DNA of 8,780 nucleotides from JAWXVE01 sp044425575 (lineage in GTDB: Bacteria; Bacillota; Clostridia; Lachnospirales; Lachnospiraceae): assembly GCA_044425575.1 (NCBI GenBank), contig JAWXVE010000080.1:1-8780 (forward strand), given 5' to 3'. Below are positions 1 through 5,711 of the stretch, in pieces (position 1 is the first letter of the stretch; every line of letters begins with the position of its first letter). Below the pieces are notes generated by a model. The model was not told the DNA's origin, searched no databases, and saw only the letters and a program-made list of their open reading frames with translations. A program made the position numbers and the translations under genes.

Positions 1-119
1 GGTATAAAATGATGAATCTGTGGGAATAGTGTGATTTCTCGGGAATAATGTGATGGAATAGGAGGTGGATTTGTGGAAATAATATGACGGCGATTGTGGC
101 TGTAATGTGGCGTATTACA
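1..119. mobile_element. Probable insertion sequence terminus (IS21-like), rest outside window
   Basis: Homology of the neighbouring VirB4 relic stops abruptly at 119/120. Read from that junction leftwards on the minus strand, the new sequence begins TGTAATACGCCACATTACAG and then holds several degenerate copies of a TCACATTATTCC-like motif (plus-strand copies near 22-35, 41-54 and 74-88, with a weaker one near 96-111). A TG-starting end with several subterminal repeats is typical of IS21-family elements, whose transposase binds such repeats. No transposase coding sequence is visible because the element continues off the left edge. The junction and repeats are seen directly; the IS21 assignment is inference, and another IS family or an unrelated deletion junction is possible. 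Confidence 0.42.
22..111. repeat. Degenerate GGAATAATGTGA-type direct repeats
   Basis: Clear copies on the plus strand are GGGAATAGTGTGAT (22-35) and GGGAATAATGTGAT (41-54), 19 bases apart and differing at one position. Weaker copies are TGGAAATAATATGAC (74-88) and a GGCTGTAATGTGGC version near 98-111. All have the same orientation. They fit subterminal transposase-binding repeats of the presumed insertion sequence end. I do not see such copies elsewhere in the window. Confidence 0.6.
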
Positions 120-463
120 CCTAAAATAATGCCATTTGGCAGAGCAGATGTACTCCGATTATTTACAATCATGTTTTTTGATACTGCATTTAATCCATAA
201 TAAATACCGCCTTTATCCATGTTCTCATTCATACTGAATGGGAAAAATACAGATGCAGACTCTGTTGTTAAAACTCAATCAATTTGAATTGCTAAATTAG
301 CTAATGGAAGCGTAGAGTTGAAGACAGCTAATTGTTGGGCATTCAATTTCTTTGCTTGGCATAAAAAGTCGTTAGCCTTTGATTCTAGCGATTGCGTTAA
401 GGAATCTAATTCTTCTTCATCTTGTGCAAATAATGTAAACATGACACTTACGTAAAAAATCTT
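120..463 (-). pseudogene. VirB4/TraE-type conjugation ATPase fragment, decayed
   Basis: Conceptual minus-strand translation gives a VirB4-like segment. It runs from KIFYVSVMFTLFAQDEEELDS (about 463-401) through STLPLAN to a TGA stop at 275-277, then continues in the same frame with TTESASVFFPFS, GGIYYGLNAVSKNM and ALPNGIILG. In the VirB4-like ATPases of clostridial integrative conjugative elements, this is the segment just before the Walker A motif (normally ILG followed by TPGSGKS). Here the reading leaves the family immediately after ILG, at the presumed insertion sequence end. The upstream side also ends, at an in-frame TAA (464-466). The gene therefore lacks its N-terminus and all nucleotide-binding motifs and cannot be functional. 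The family call is from remembered conserved blocks, not a search. Confidence 0.72.
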
Positions 464-471
464 TTAATTTC

Positions 472-500
472 TTGACATTCACCACTATTGATTATACAAT
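472..500 (+). promoter_or_regulatory. Sigma-A promoter of the AIM24-family gene
   Basis: A perfect -35 box TTGACA (472-477), a 17-base spacer and a TACAAT -10 box (495-500) predict transcription start near 507. That leaves a leader of about 38 bases before the start codon. The -35 box lies only nine bases from the last recognisable VirB4 relic codon. Confidence 0.8.
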
Positions 501-544
501 TAACACAACTTTATAAATAATCTTTTAATAATAAGGAGGTAACT

Positions 545-1231
545 ATGGAATACAAGATTTTTGGAGAACCTTTATCAGCAGTAACTTGTACATTACAATC
601 CGGTGAAACTATGATTACAGAAAGTGGCTCAATGATATGGATGACACCGAACATGAAGATGGAAACAACCACTGGCGGCGGAGTTGGCAAGATGTTTGGT
701 AAGTTAATCTCTGGCGAAAAGTTATTTCAAAACCGTTACACTGCTACTGGCGGAGTTGGTGACATTACATTTGGTTCAAGTTTCCCTGGTTCTATTCGTG
801 CTTTTGAAGTCGGTCCTGGTAAGTCAATCATAGCACAAAAATCTGCTTTTCTTGCTAGTACAGAAGGTGTTGAAATGACCGTTCACTTTAAGAAAAGTAT
901 TGGAGGTAGTGTCTTTGGTGGAGAAGGTTTTATTATGCAAAAGTACTCAGGCAATGGTACTGTTTTTGTAGAAATTGATGGTTATGCTGCAGAGTACACC
1001 CTTGCAGAAGGTGAATCAATGATTGTAGACACAGGCTACTTAGCTTGTATGGATGAAACTTGTACAATGGACATTCAAGCTGTTACAGGCGTTAAAAATA
1101 TGTTGCTAGGTGGAGAAGGTCTCTTTAATACAGTTGTAACAGGTCCTGGTAATATTATTCTTCAAACATTACCTGTCACAGGTTTGGTATCGACCATTAT
1201 ACCATTCTTACCAACCAATAATAACAAGTAA
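545..1231 (+). CDS. TIGR00266/AIM24 family protein
   Basis: A 228-residue protein of the AIM24 (TIGR00266) family, a beta-rich fold found widely in bacteria; the yeast member is mitochondrial, and no biochemical activity is established for bacterial members. Family hallmarks seen are GSMIWM (28-33), a glycine-rich TTTGGGVGKMFGKLISGE block (41-58), GGEGF (125-129), GGEGLFN (189-195) and the C-terminal GPGNIILQTLP block (200-210). The length is normal for the short bacterial form. There is no signal peptide; a hydrophobic tail (about 211-223) follows the last motif. The start is supported by AAGGAGG five bases upstream. The gene has its own promoter and is followed by a hairpin terminator, so it is probably monocistronic. 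It sits directly beside conjugative element debris but is itself intact. Confidence 0.88.
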   Translation: MEYKIFGEPLSAVTCTLQSGETMITESGSMIWMTPNMKMETTTGGGVGKMFGKLISGEKLFQNRYTATGGVGDITFGSSFPGSIRAFEVGPGKSIIAQKSAFLASTEGVEMTVHFKKSIGGSVFGGEGFIMQKYSGNGTVFVEIDGYAAEYTLAEGESMIVDTGYLACMDETCTMDIQAVTGVKNMLLGGEGLFNTVVTGPGNIILQTLPVTGLVSTIIPFLPTNNNK

Positions 1232-1269
1232 TATTTTACCATACGATATAACGCAATACATATAACAAT

Positions 1270-1330
1270 AAGGCCAACTCTTAAGCTTATGTAATAGGAA
1301 TCCGCTTAGGAATTGGCTTTCTGTTTCTAT
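1270..1330 (+). terminator. Intrinsic terminator after the AIM24-family gene
   Basis: Arms 1270-1286 and 1304-1320 pair over 17 positions with two G-U pairs and one mismatch, around a 17-base loop. The T-rich stretch TTTCTGTTTCT follows on the plus strand. The large loop makes it less canonical than the other terminator hairpins in the window. Confidence 0.6.
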
Positions 1331-1338
1331 AAGAAAGG

Positions 1339-1368
1339 TTGACAATCAGCTAAGAATACACTTATAAT
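1339..1368 (+). promoter_or_regulatory. Consensus sigma-A promoter of the lipoprotein gene
   Basis: Perfect TTGACA (1339-1344) and TATAAT (1363-1368) boxes are separated by 18 bases. The predicted start near 1375 gives a leader of about 45 bases. The match to consensus suggests strong constitutive expression unless a repressor acts. Confidence 0.82.
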
Positions 1369-1421
1369 CTAAGTAATTATAGCAACATGAGCAGATACAA
1401 TATAAATAAGGAGTGTACTTT

Positions 1422-2072
1422 ATGTTAAGAAAAAATCTACTACTCATTCCCATGATTACGCTAACTCTAACTGGCTGCGCTAACTCTAGCGAAGGAAATA
1501 GTGAACCAATTGTCTTAAACAGCCTTACCGTAAAAGAATGGAATGATGATACACAAGATACTACAACTACTGGATCAAACGAGGACCTTGAACTATTAGA
1601 AGAAACAAGTGAACCAGAAGATAGCATTTTAGAAGAGTATACGTTCTACGAAGACTCATCTAATTCCTCTGTCGATAACGTGACATCGCAAGATACAACC
1701 ACTGACGCAGGTTCCAATACAGATGAAACAGGTATTGATTTAGATCTCACCACACTGAGTGCCACTATGCTCTATGCAGAAGTATTTAACATAGTGATGT
1801 ACCCAGATGAATATTTAGGAAAAACCATTAAAATGACAGGTTCCATGTCTGTCTATGAAGATACCACTACTGGAATTGTATATTTTGCAACTATCATATC
1901 AGATTCCACCGCCTGTTGTATGCAAGGAATCGAATTTGTACTTACAGAAGATTACTCCTACCCTGAAGATTACCCAGAACATGGAATGAATGTAACAGTT
2001 GCTGGTGAATTTGAAACTTATGAGGAAAATGGTTTTCTCTTCTGCCGTTTGAAAAATGCCACTTTATTATAA
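1422..2072 (+). CDS. Secreted lipoprotein with C-terminal OB-like domain
   Basis: A 216-residue predicted lipoprotein of unknown function. Residues 1-18 form a signal peptide (MLRKN, hydrophobic core, LTG) ending in the lipobox LTGC with the acylated cysteine at position 19, so it should be anchored on the outer face of the membrane. Residues 20-110 are a low-complexity Thr/Ser/Asp/Glu linker. Residues 115-216 form a compact domain with YPDEYLGKTIKMTG (127-140), a CC pair (165-166) and GMNVTVAGEF (188-197). This order recalls the OB-like domain of the YcgQ/TIGR03943 group, which also carries a CC motif; that similarity is inference. ATG 1422 is preferred over the in-frame GTG at 1413 because AAGGAG lies eight bases before the ATG and the signal peptide then starts normally. 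It is monocistronic, with its own promoter and a shared terminator. Confidence 0.82.
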   Translation: MLRKNLLLIPMITLTLTGCANSSEGNSEPIVLNSLTVKEWNDDTQDTTTTGSNEDLELLEETSEPEDSILEEYTFYEDSSNSSVDNVTSQDTTTDAGSNTDETGIDLDLTTLSATMLYAEVFNIVMYPDEYLGKTIKMTGSMSVYEDTTTGIVYFATIISDSTACCMQGIEFVLTEDYSYPEDYPEHGMNVTVAGEFETYEENGFLFCRLKNATLL

Positions 2073-2109
2073 TAAAAATAACACATGGGATTCCATGTGT
2101 TATTTTTAT
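2072..2109. terminator. Bidirectional intrinsic terminator
   Basis: A perfect 17-bp stem (2072-2088 with 2093-2109) has a four-base GATT loop. The outer stem is A-rich on one side and T-rich on the other, so each strand ends the hairpin with a run of Ts. It lies between the convergent lipoprotein and lysA genes, overlaps the lipoprotein stop codon's last base and ends five bases from the lysA stop. It can serve both transcripts. Confidence 0.88.
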
Positions 2110-2114
2110 ATTAT

Positions 2115-3395
2115 TTACTTTGATAGTGATGCGAGCTTCTCATAAATTGGAAAACAGTCTAGTGTCGCAAAGTAATCAAGCGGTGTTTCTGCTCTTCTAA
2201 TTAACGCAATGGTTCCATCTTCCTTCTTCAACAATTCTGCTGATTTTAATTTTCCGTTATAATTATATCCCATAGCGTATCCATGGGCTCCCGTATCATG
2301 AAGAATCAGATAATCTCCAATATCAATCTGAGGCAACATACGATTAATAGCAAACTTATCATTATTCTCACACAAAGAACCTACAACATCATATTGATGA
2401 TCTGCTACTGCCTCTTCTTTTCCTGCAACGGTAATATGATGATAAGATCCATACATAGCAGGTCGCATAAGATCAACTGCACACGCATCACATCCAATAT
2501 ATTCCTTATGAGTATGCTTTTCATGAATAGCAGTCGTTATTAAATGTCCATAAGGTGCCATCATATAACGACCTAGTTCTGTGTAGATTGCTACATCTCC
2601 CATTCCTTCTGGAATTAATACTTCTTCATAAGCTTGTCTTACACCTTCCCCAATTACATGGATATTATTCCCTTCTTGCTCTGGCTGGTATGGTATACCA
2701 ATGCCTCCCGACAAATTAATAAATCCAATGGTAACACCTATTTCACGTTTTAATTCCACAGCAAGTTCAAATAGTTGTCTTGCAAGCGTTGGATAATATT
2801 CATTGGAAACCGTATTACTTGCCAGAAACGAATGGATTCCAAAGCATTTTACACCTTTTTCCTTTAAAATTGAAAATCCTTCAAAGAGTTGTTCTCTTGT
2901 AAATCCATACTTAGCATCCCCTGGATTATCCATAATACTATTGCTAATCTGGAATACTCCTCCTGGATTGTATCGACATGAAATAGTCTCTGGCAATTTC
3001 CCAATCGCTTTCTCTAAATAAGAAATATGCGTAATATCATCTAAGTTAATAATCGCCTTAATTCCATTGGCATAAACATATTCTTCTGCGGGTGTTTCAT
3101 TAGAAGAAAACATAATATTATGGCCTTCCACTCCTAAGGCTTTTGATAACATCAGTTCTGTTTTAGACGAACAATCACATCCACAACCATGTTCTAAAAG
3201 AATCTGAATTAAACTTGGGTTAGCATTTGCTTTGACTGCAAAATATTCTTTAAAACCTGAATTCCATGAAAATGCCTCTTGCAGTGCTTTTACATTGGCA
3301 CGAATCATAGATTCATCATAAATATGAAATGGTGTTGGATATGTTTTAACAATTTCATTAATTTCTTCCTTGGTAACAAATGTTTTTTTATTCAT
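2115..3395 (-). CDS. lysA: Diaminopimelate decarboxylase, PLP-dependent fold type III
   Basis: This 426-residue enzyme of the alanine racemase-like fold type III decarboxylases most likely converts meso-diaminopimelate to L-lysine and CO2 in the cytosol. An N-terminal TIM barrel carries the PLP lysine K55 (YFAVKANANP, 52-60), the ring-stacking histidine H188 (FGIHSFLASNTV), the glycine loop GGIGIPY (230-236) and ELGRYM (273-278). The C-terminal barrel carries the active-site cysteine C342 (GSLCENNDKF) and HDTGAHGYAMGYNYN (366-380). Many LysA proteins have EPGR; here proline is replaced by leucine. Start: ATG after AGAGGAAG. It is last in the probable hisH-hisF-ung-lysA operon, 75 bases behind ung, and no lysine riboswitch precedes it. 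A different decarboxylase of the same fold, such as carboxynorspermidine or ornithine/arginine decarboxylase, is less likely. Confidence 0.82.
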   Translation of the reverse strand: MNKKTFVTKEEINEIVKTYPTPFHIYDESMIRANVKALQEAFSWNSGFKEYFAVKANANPSLIQILLEHGCGCDCSSKTELMLSKALGVEGHNIMFSSNETPAEEYVYANGIKAIINLDDITHISYLEKAIGKLPETISCRYNPGGVFQISNSIMDNPGDAKYGFTREQLFEGFSILKEKGVKCFGIHSFLASNTVSNEYYPTLARQLFELAVELKREIGVTIGFINLSGGIGIPYQPEQEGNNIHVIGEGVRQAYEEVLIPEGMGDVAIYTELGRYMMAPYGHLITTAIHEKHTHKEYIGCDACAVDLMRPAMYGSYHHITVAGKEEAVADHQYDVVGSLCENNDKFAINRMLPQIDIGDYLILHDTGAHGYAMGYNYNGKLKSAELLKKEDGTIALIRRAETPLDYFATLDCFPIYEKLASLSK

Positions 3396-3469
3396 GAGAT
3401 ACTCTTCCTCTACTTTCTCGTTCTATTCTGATTATATTTTCTATCTATACTTTATACTTCCTTATTACT

Positions 3470-4138
3470 TCAATCATATATTTGCCAATCAATTGTTTTC
3501 CTTCCCTTAGATTGTAAATATGCATTGGTACGACTAAATGGCTTACTTCCAAAAAAACCTCTTCTAGCAGATAGGGGACTTGGATGAGCACTTTCAATTA
3601 CAAAATGATTGGGATTTGTAATAAGTTGCACTTTTTTCCTAGCATGAGCGCCCCATAAAAGAAAGACAACAGCCTTTTCTTTATTATTTAACTGGCATAT
3701 AATCTCATCTGTTAACTGCTCCCAGCCAAACTTCTTATGAGATTCTGGCGTGTGTTCTCGTACTGTTAGAACAGTATTTAATAATAATACTCCTTGCATT
3801 GCCCACGCTTCCAAATTCCCATGTGTTGGAATGGTACACCCAACATCGTCCTCAATTTCTTTATAGATATTCCGTAAAGACTTTGGTATTGGTACACCTT
3901 GGGCAACTGAAAATGCAAGCCCCTGTGCCTGACCCTTATTGTGATAAGGGTCTTGTCCTAATATTACAACCTTTACTTTATGAAATGGGGTTAATTCTAA
4001 TGCTCGATAGATTTGATCCTGTGGAGGATAGATCCTATGACTTTTATATTCCTCATTTATGATATCCATTAATTGCCTATAATATGGCTTATCATATTCT
4101 TCTTGTAATAGTCCATACCAATCTTGCGGTATTTTCAT
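3470..4138 (-). CDS. ung: Uracil-DNA glycosylase (family 1)
   Basis: Ung excises uracil from DNA, starting base excision repair after cytosine deamination or dUMP misincorporation. With ATG at 4138 the protein has 222 residues, normal for the family. All family 1 motifs are present: GQDPYH (61-66) with the water-activating D63, the stacking aromatic F76 in LAFSV, LLNTVLTVR (119-127) with N121 for uracil recognition, and HPSPLS (185-190) with H185 and the DNA-intercalating loop. The frame is open up to a TTG at 4177 overlapping the hisF stop. I prefer the ATG because AAAGGAG (4150-4156) precedes it and the family starts close to the IPQDWYGLL block. The gap to hisF is then 35 bases, consistent with one transcript. 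Confidence 0.94.
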   Translation of the reverse strand: MKIPQDWYGLLQEEYDKPYYRQLMDIINEEYKSHRIYPPQDQIYRALELTPFHKVKVVILGQDPYHNKGQAQGLAFSVAQGVPIPKSLRNIYKEIEDDVGCTIPTHGNLEAWAMQGVLLLNTVLTVREHTPESHKKFGWEQLTDEIICQLNNKEKAVVFLLWGAHARKKVQLITNPNHFVIESAHPSPLSARRGFFGSKPFSRTNAYLQSKGRKTIDWQIYD

Positions 4139-4173
4139 CTTCTGTTTCTCTCCTTTATAGTTACGTATGTTAT

Positions 4174-4935
4174 TCAATAAATACGTACAGGAATTCCCTG
4201 ACCTTTTAAATACTCTTTCACTTCTAAGATTTCTAATTCCTTAAAATGAAATAGGGAAGCAGCTAGTGCTGCATCCGCCTTACCATCTGTTAAAGCTTCC
4301 TTAAAGTGTTCTAATTTACCTGCCCCACCAGATGCAATTACTGGAATGGTTACTGCTTCTGCAATGGTACGAGTTAATTCAATATCATACCCAGCCTTTG
4401 TTCCATCTCCATCCATACTCGTTAATAATATTTCCCCTGCACCTAATTGTTCAACTTTTCTAGCCCATTCTACTGCATCTATGCCCATATCAATGCGTCC
4501 ACCATTTTTGTATATGTGAAAGGTGTTATCTTTTGTTCTTTTTGCATCAATAGCAACTACAATACACTGGCTACCAAATTTATCCGCAGCTTCACTTATT
4601 AAAGTTGGATTTGCAATAGCTGCTGAATTCACAGACACCTTGTCTGCTCCTTCTCGTAATACCATACGTACATCTTCCACAGTACGAATTCCACCTCCTA
4701 CAGTAAATGGAATAAATACTTTTTCAGCTACCTTGCGAACCATTTCTACAACAGTATCTCTAGCATCCGAAGAAGCTGTAATATCTAGAAAAACTAACTC
4801 ATCCGCTCCCGCCTTATCATATGCCTCTGCAATCATTACAGGGTCTCCAGCATCTATTAAATCCATAAAATTAACGCCTTTGACCACTCTCCCACCATGT
4901 ACATCAAGGCATGGAATAATTCTTTTGGTAAACAT
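4174..4935 (-). CDS. hisF: Imidazole glycerol phosphate synthase, cyclase subunit
   Basis: HisF is the TIM-barrel cyclase that joins ammonia from HisH with PRFAR to give imidazole glycerol phosphate (histidine synthesis) and AICAR (returned to purine synthesis). The length of 253 residues is typical. The two catalytic aspartates are in place: D11 in IPCLDV and D130 in VVAIDAKRT. Phosphate-binding loops are VGGGI (79-83) and ASGGAG (201-206), and LTSMDGDGT (171-179) is conserved. The ATG directly follows the hisH stop (TAGATG, no gap), and its AAGGAGG ribosome binding site lies inside the end of hisH, implying coupled translation and balanced subunits. hisA, normally near hisF, is not in the window. 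Confidence 0.96.
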   Translation of the reverse strand: MFTKRIIPCLDVHGGRVVKGVNFMDLIDAGDPVMIAEAYDKAGADELVFLDITASSDARDTVVEMVRKVAEKVFIPFTVGGGIRTVEDVRMVLREGADKVSVNSAAIANPTLISEAADKFGSQCIVVAIDAKRTKDNTFHIYKNGGRIDMGIDAVEWARKVEQLGAGEILLTSMDGDGTKAGYDIELTRTIAEAVTIPVIASGGAGKLEHFKEALTDGKADAALAASLFHFKELEILEVKEYLKGQGIPVRIY

Positions 4936-5556
4936 CTAACACTCCTCCTTCTTCATGGTCAGAAAATTTTCTAGAACTTTAAGTCCTATATTAGAGCTTT
5001 TCTCTGGGTGAAATTGGCAAGCAAAGATATTCTGACACTCAACTGCAGCATGTATAAGTGTTCCATACTCTGTAGTTGCTGATACAATTTCCTCATCAGA
5101 AGCTTGCAAATAATAAGAGTGCACAAAATATACAAATGGATTCAGTGGCAATCCTGCTAGCAGACGACTATTCGAATTAATCTCTAATGAATTCCATCCA
5201 ATATGTGGCACTTTATATCCTTGATTGTCCGGAATTTTGCAGATGTGGCCTTTTAGAATACCCAATCCTTTAACCTGTCCCCCCTCTTGACTACTTTCAA
5301 ATAACACTTGCAATCCTAGGCATATCCCAAGAAAAGGTGTTCCACATGCAATAACTTTATGGATTACTTCTATCAAACCATATATGGCTAACTTCTCCAT
5401 CGCATCTGCATAAGCACCTACACCAGGTAAAACCACATGATCTGCACTTAAAATCTCTTGTGGATTCCGCGTAATCATTGTATCTGCTCCAAGAAACTGC
5501 AATGCTTTTTCTACACTCTTAATATTACCTGCATCATAATCAATTATCGCAACCAT
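4936..5556 (-). CDS. hisH: Imidazole glycerol phosphate synthase, glutaminase subunit
   Basis: HisH is the class I glutamine amidotransferase subunit that releases ammonia from glutamine and channels it to HisF. From ATG 5556 it has 206 residues. The catalytic triad is visible: C79 in FLGICLGLQVLF, H183 and E185 in QFHPEKS. PGVGAY (44-49) forms the oxyanion-side loop, and VPHIGWN (117-123) is also conserved. The frame extends six codons upstream to an ATG at 5574 (212 residues). I chose 5556 because family members start directly at M-x-AIIDYDAGN. Its ribosome binding site is weak either way (AAGG only three bases from 5556, no clear site before 5574), so the start is not settled. First gene of the operon, behind its own promoter. 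Confidence 0.95.
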   Translation of the reverse strand: MVAIIDYDAGNIKSVEKALQFLGADTMITRNPQEILSADHVVLPGVGAYADAMEKLAIYGLIEVIHKVIACGTPFLGICLGLQVLFESSQEGGQVKGLGILKGHICKIPDNQGYKVPHIGWNSLEINSNSRLLAGLPLNPFVYFVHSYYLQASDEEIVSATTEYGTLIHAAVECQNIFACQFHPEKSSNIGLKVLENFLTMKKEEC

Positions 5557-5606
5557 ATACCTTACATTCCTCATTTCTACTTTGATTTATTCTATTCCTA
5601 TTACAC

Positions 5607-5628
5607 ATATGATAGCATCATATCATAT
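5607..5628. promoter_or_regulatory. Candidate operator: inverted repeat over the -10 box
   Basis: ATATGATA (5607-5614) and TATCATAT (5621-5628) form a perfect 8-bp dyad with a six-base centre, overlapping the predicted -10 box of the hisH operon. A bound dimeric repressor here would block RNA polymerase. AT-rich dyads arise by chance, so this is only a candidate. Confidence 0.35.
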
Positions 5629-5645
5629 TGACTATTAGGATACAA
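5617..5645 (-). promoter_or_regulatory. Sigma-A promoter of the hisH-hisF-ung-lysA operon
   Basis: On the minus strand, TTGTAT (5640-5645) and TATGAT (5617-5622) are separated by 17 bases, predicting a start near 5610 and a leader of about 55 bases. That leader is too short for a T-box or lysine riboswitch. The -35 box touches the base of the 17-bp inverted repeat at 5646-5687. Confidence 0.6.
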
Positions 5646-5687
5646 GATAAGCACATTCAATATTGTACGTTATTGAATGTGCTTATC
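5646..5687 (-). terminator. Perfect 17-bp inverted repeat, terminator-like without T run
   Basis: GATAAGCACATTCAATA (5646-5662) and its exact reverse complement (5671-5687) flank an eight-base loop. It lies 24 bases beyond the stop codon of the 478-residue membrane protein gene, where a terminator is expected. Neither strand has a proper T tract after the stem (minus strand continues TTGTATCC). It may be a weak or Rho-type terminator, an mRNA-stabilising hairpin, or a protein-binding site next to the downstream promoter. Confidence 0.5.
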
Positions 5688-5711
5688 ACTAATATTCCTC
5701 TAAATCGTGCT

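Noticed and set aside
3396..3469. TATAAT (minus strand) between ung and lysA as a lysA promoter
   Set aside because: No acceptable -35 or extended -10 accompanies it, in an AT-rich spacer; no riboswitch-sized leader is present.
4139..4177. Upstream TTG start for ung (235 residues)
   Set aside because: The ATG at 4138 has a ribosome binding site ahead of it and matches the family N-terminus; the extra 13 residues include translated Shine-Dalgarno sequence.
4523..4939. 138-codon plus-strand open frame opposite hisF
   Set aside because: It is antisense to an intact hisF, has no ribosome binding site of note and its protein shows no recognisable features.
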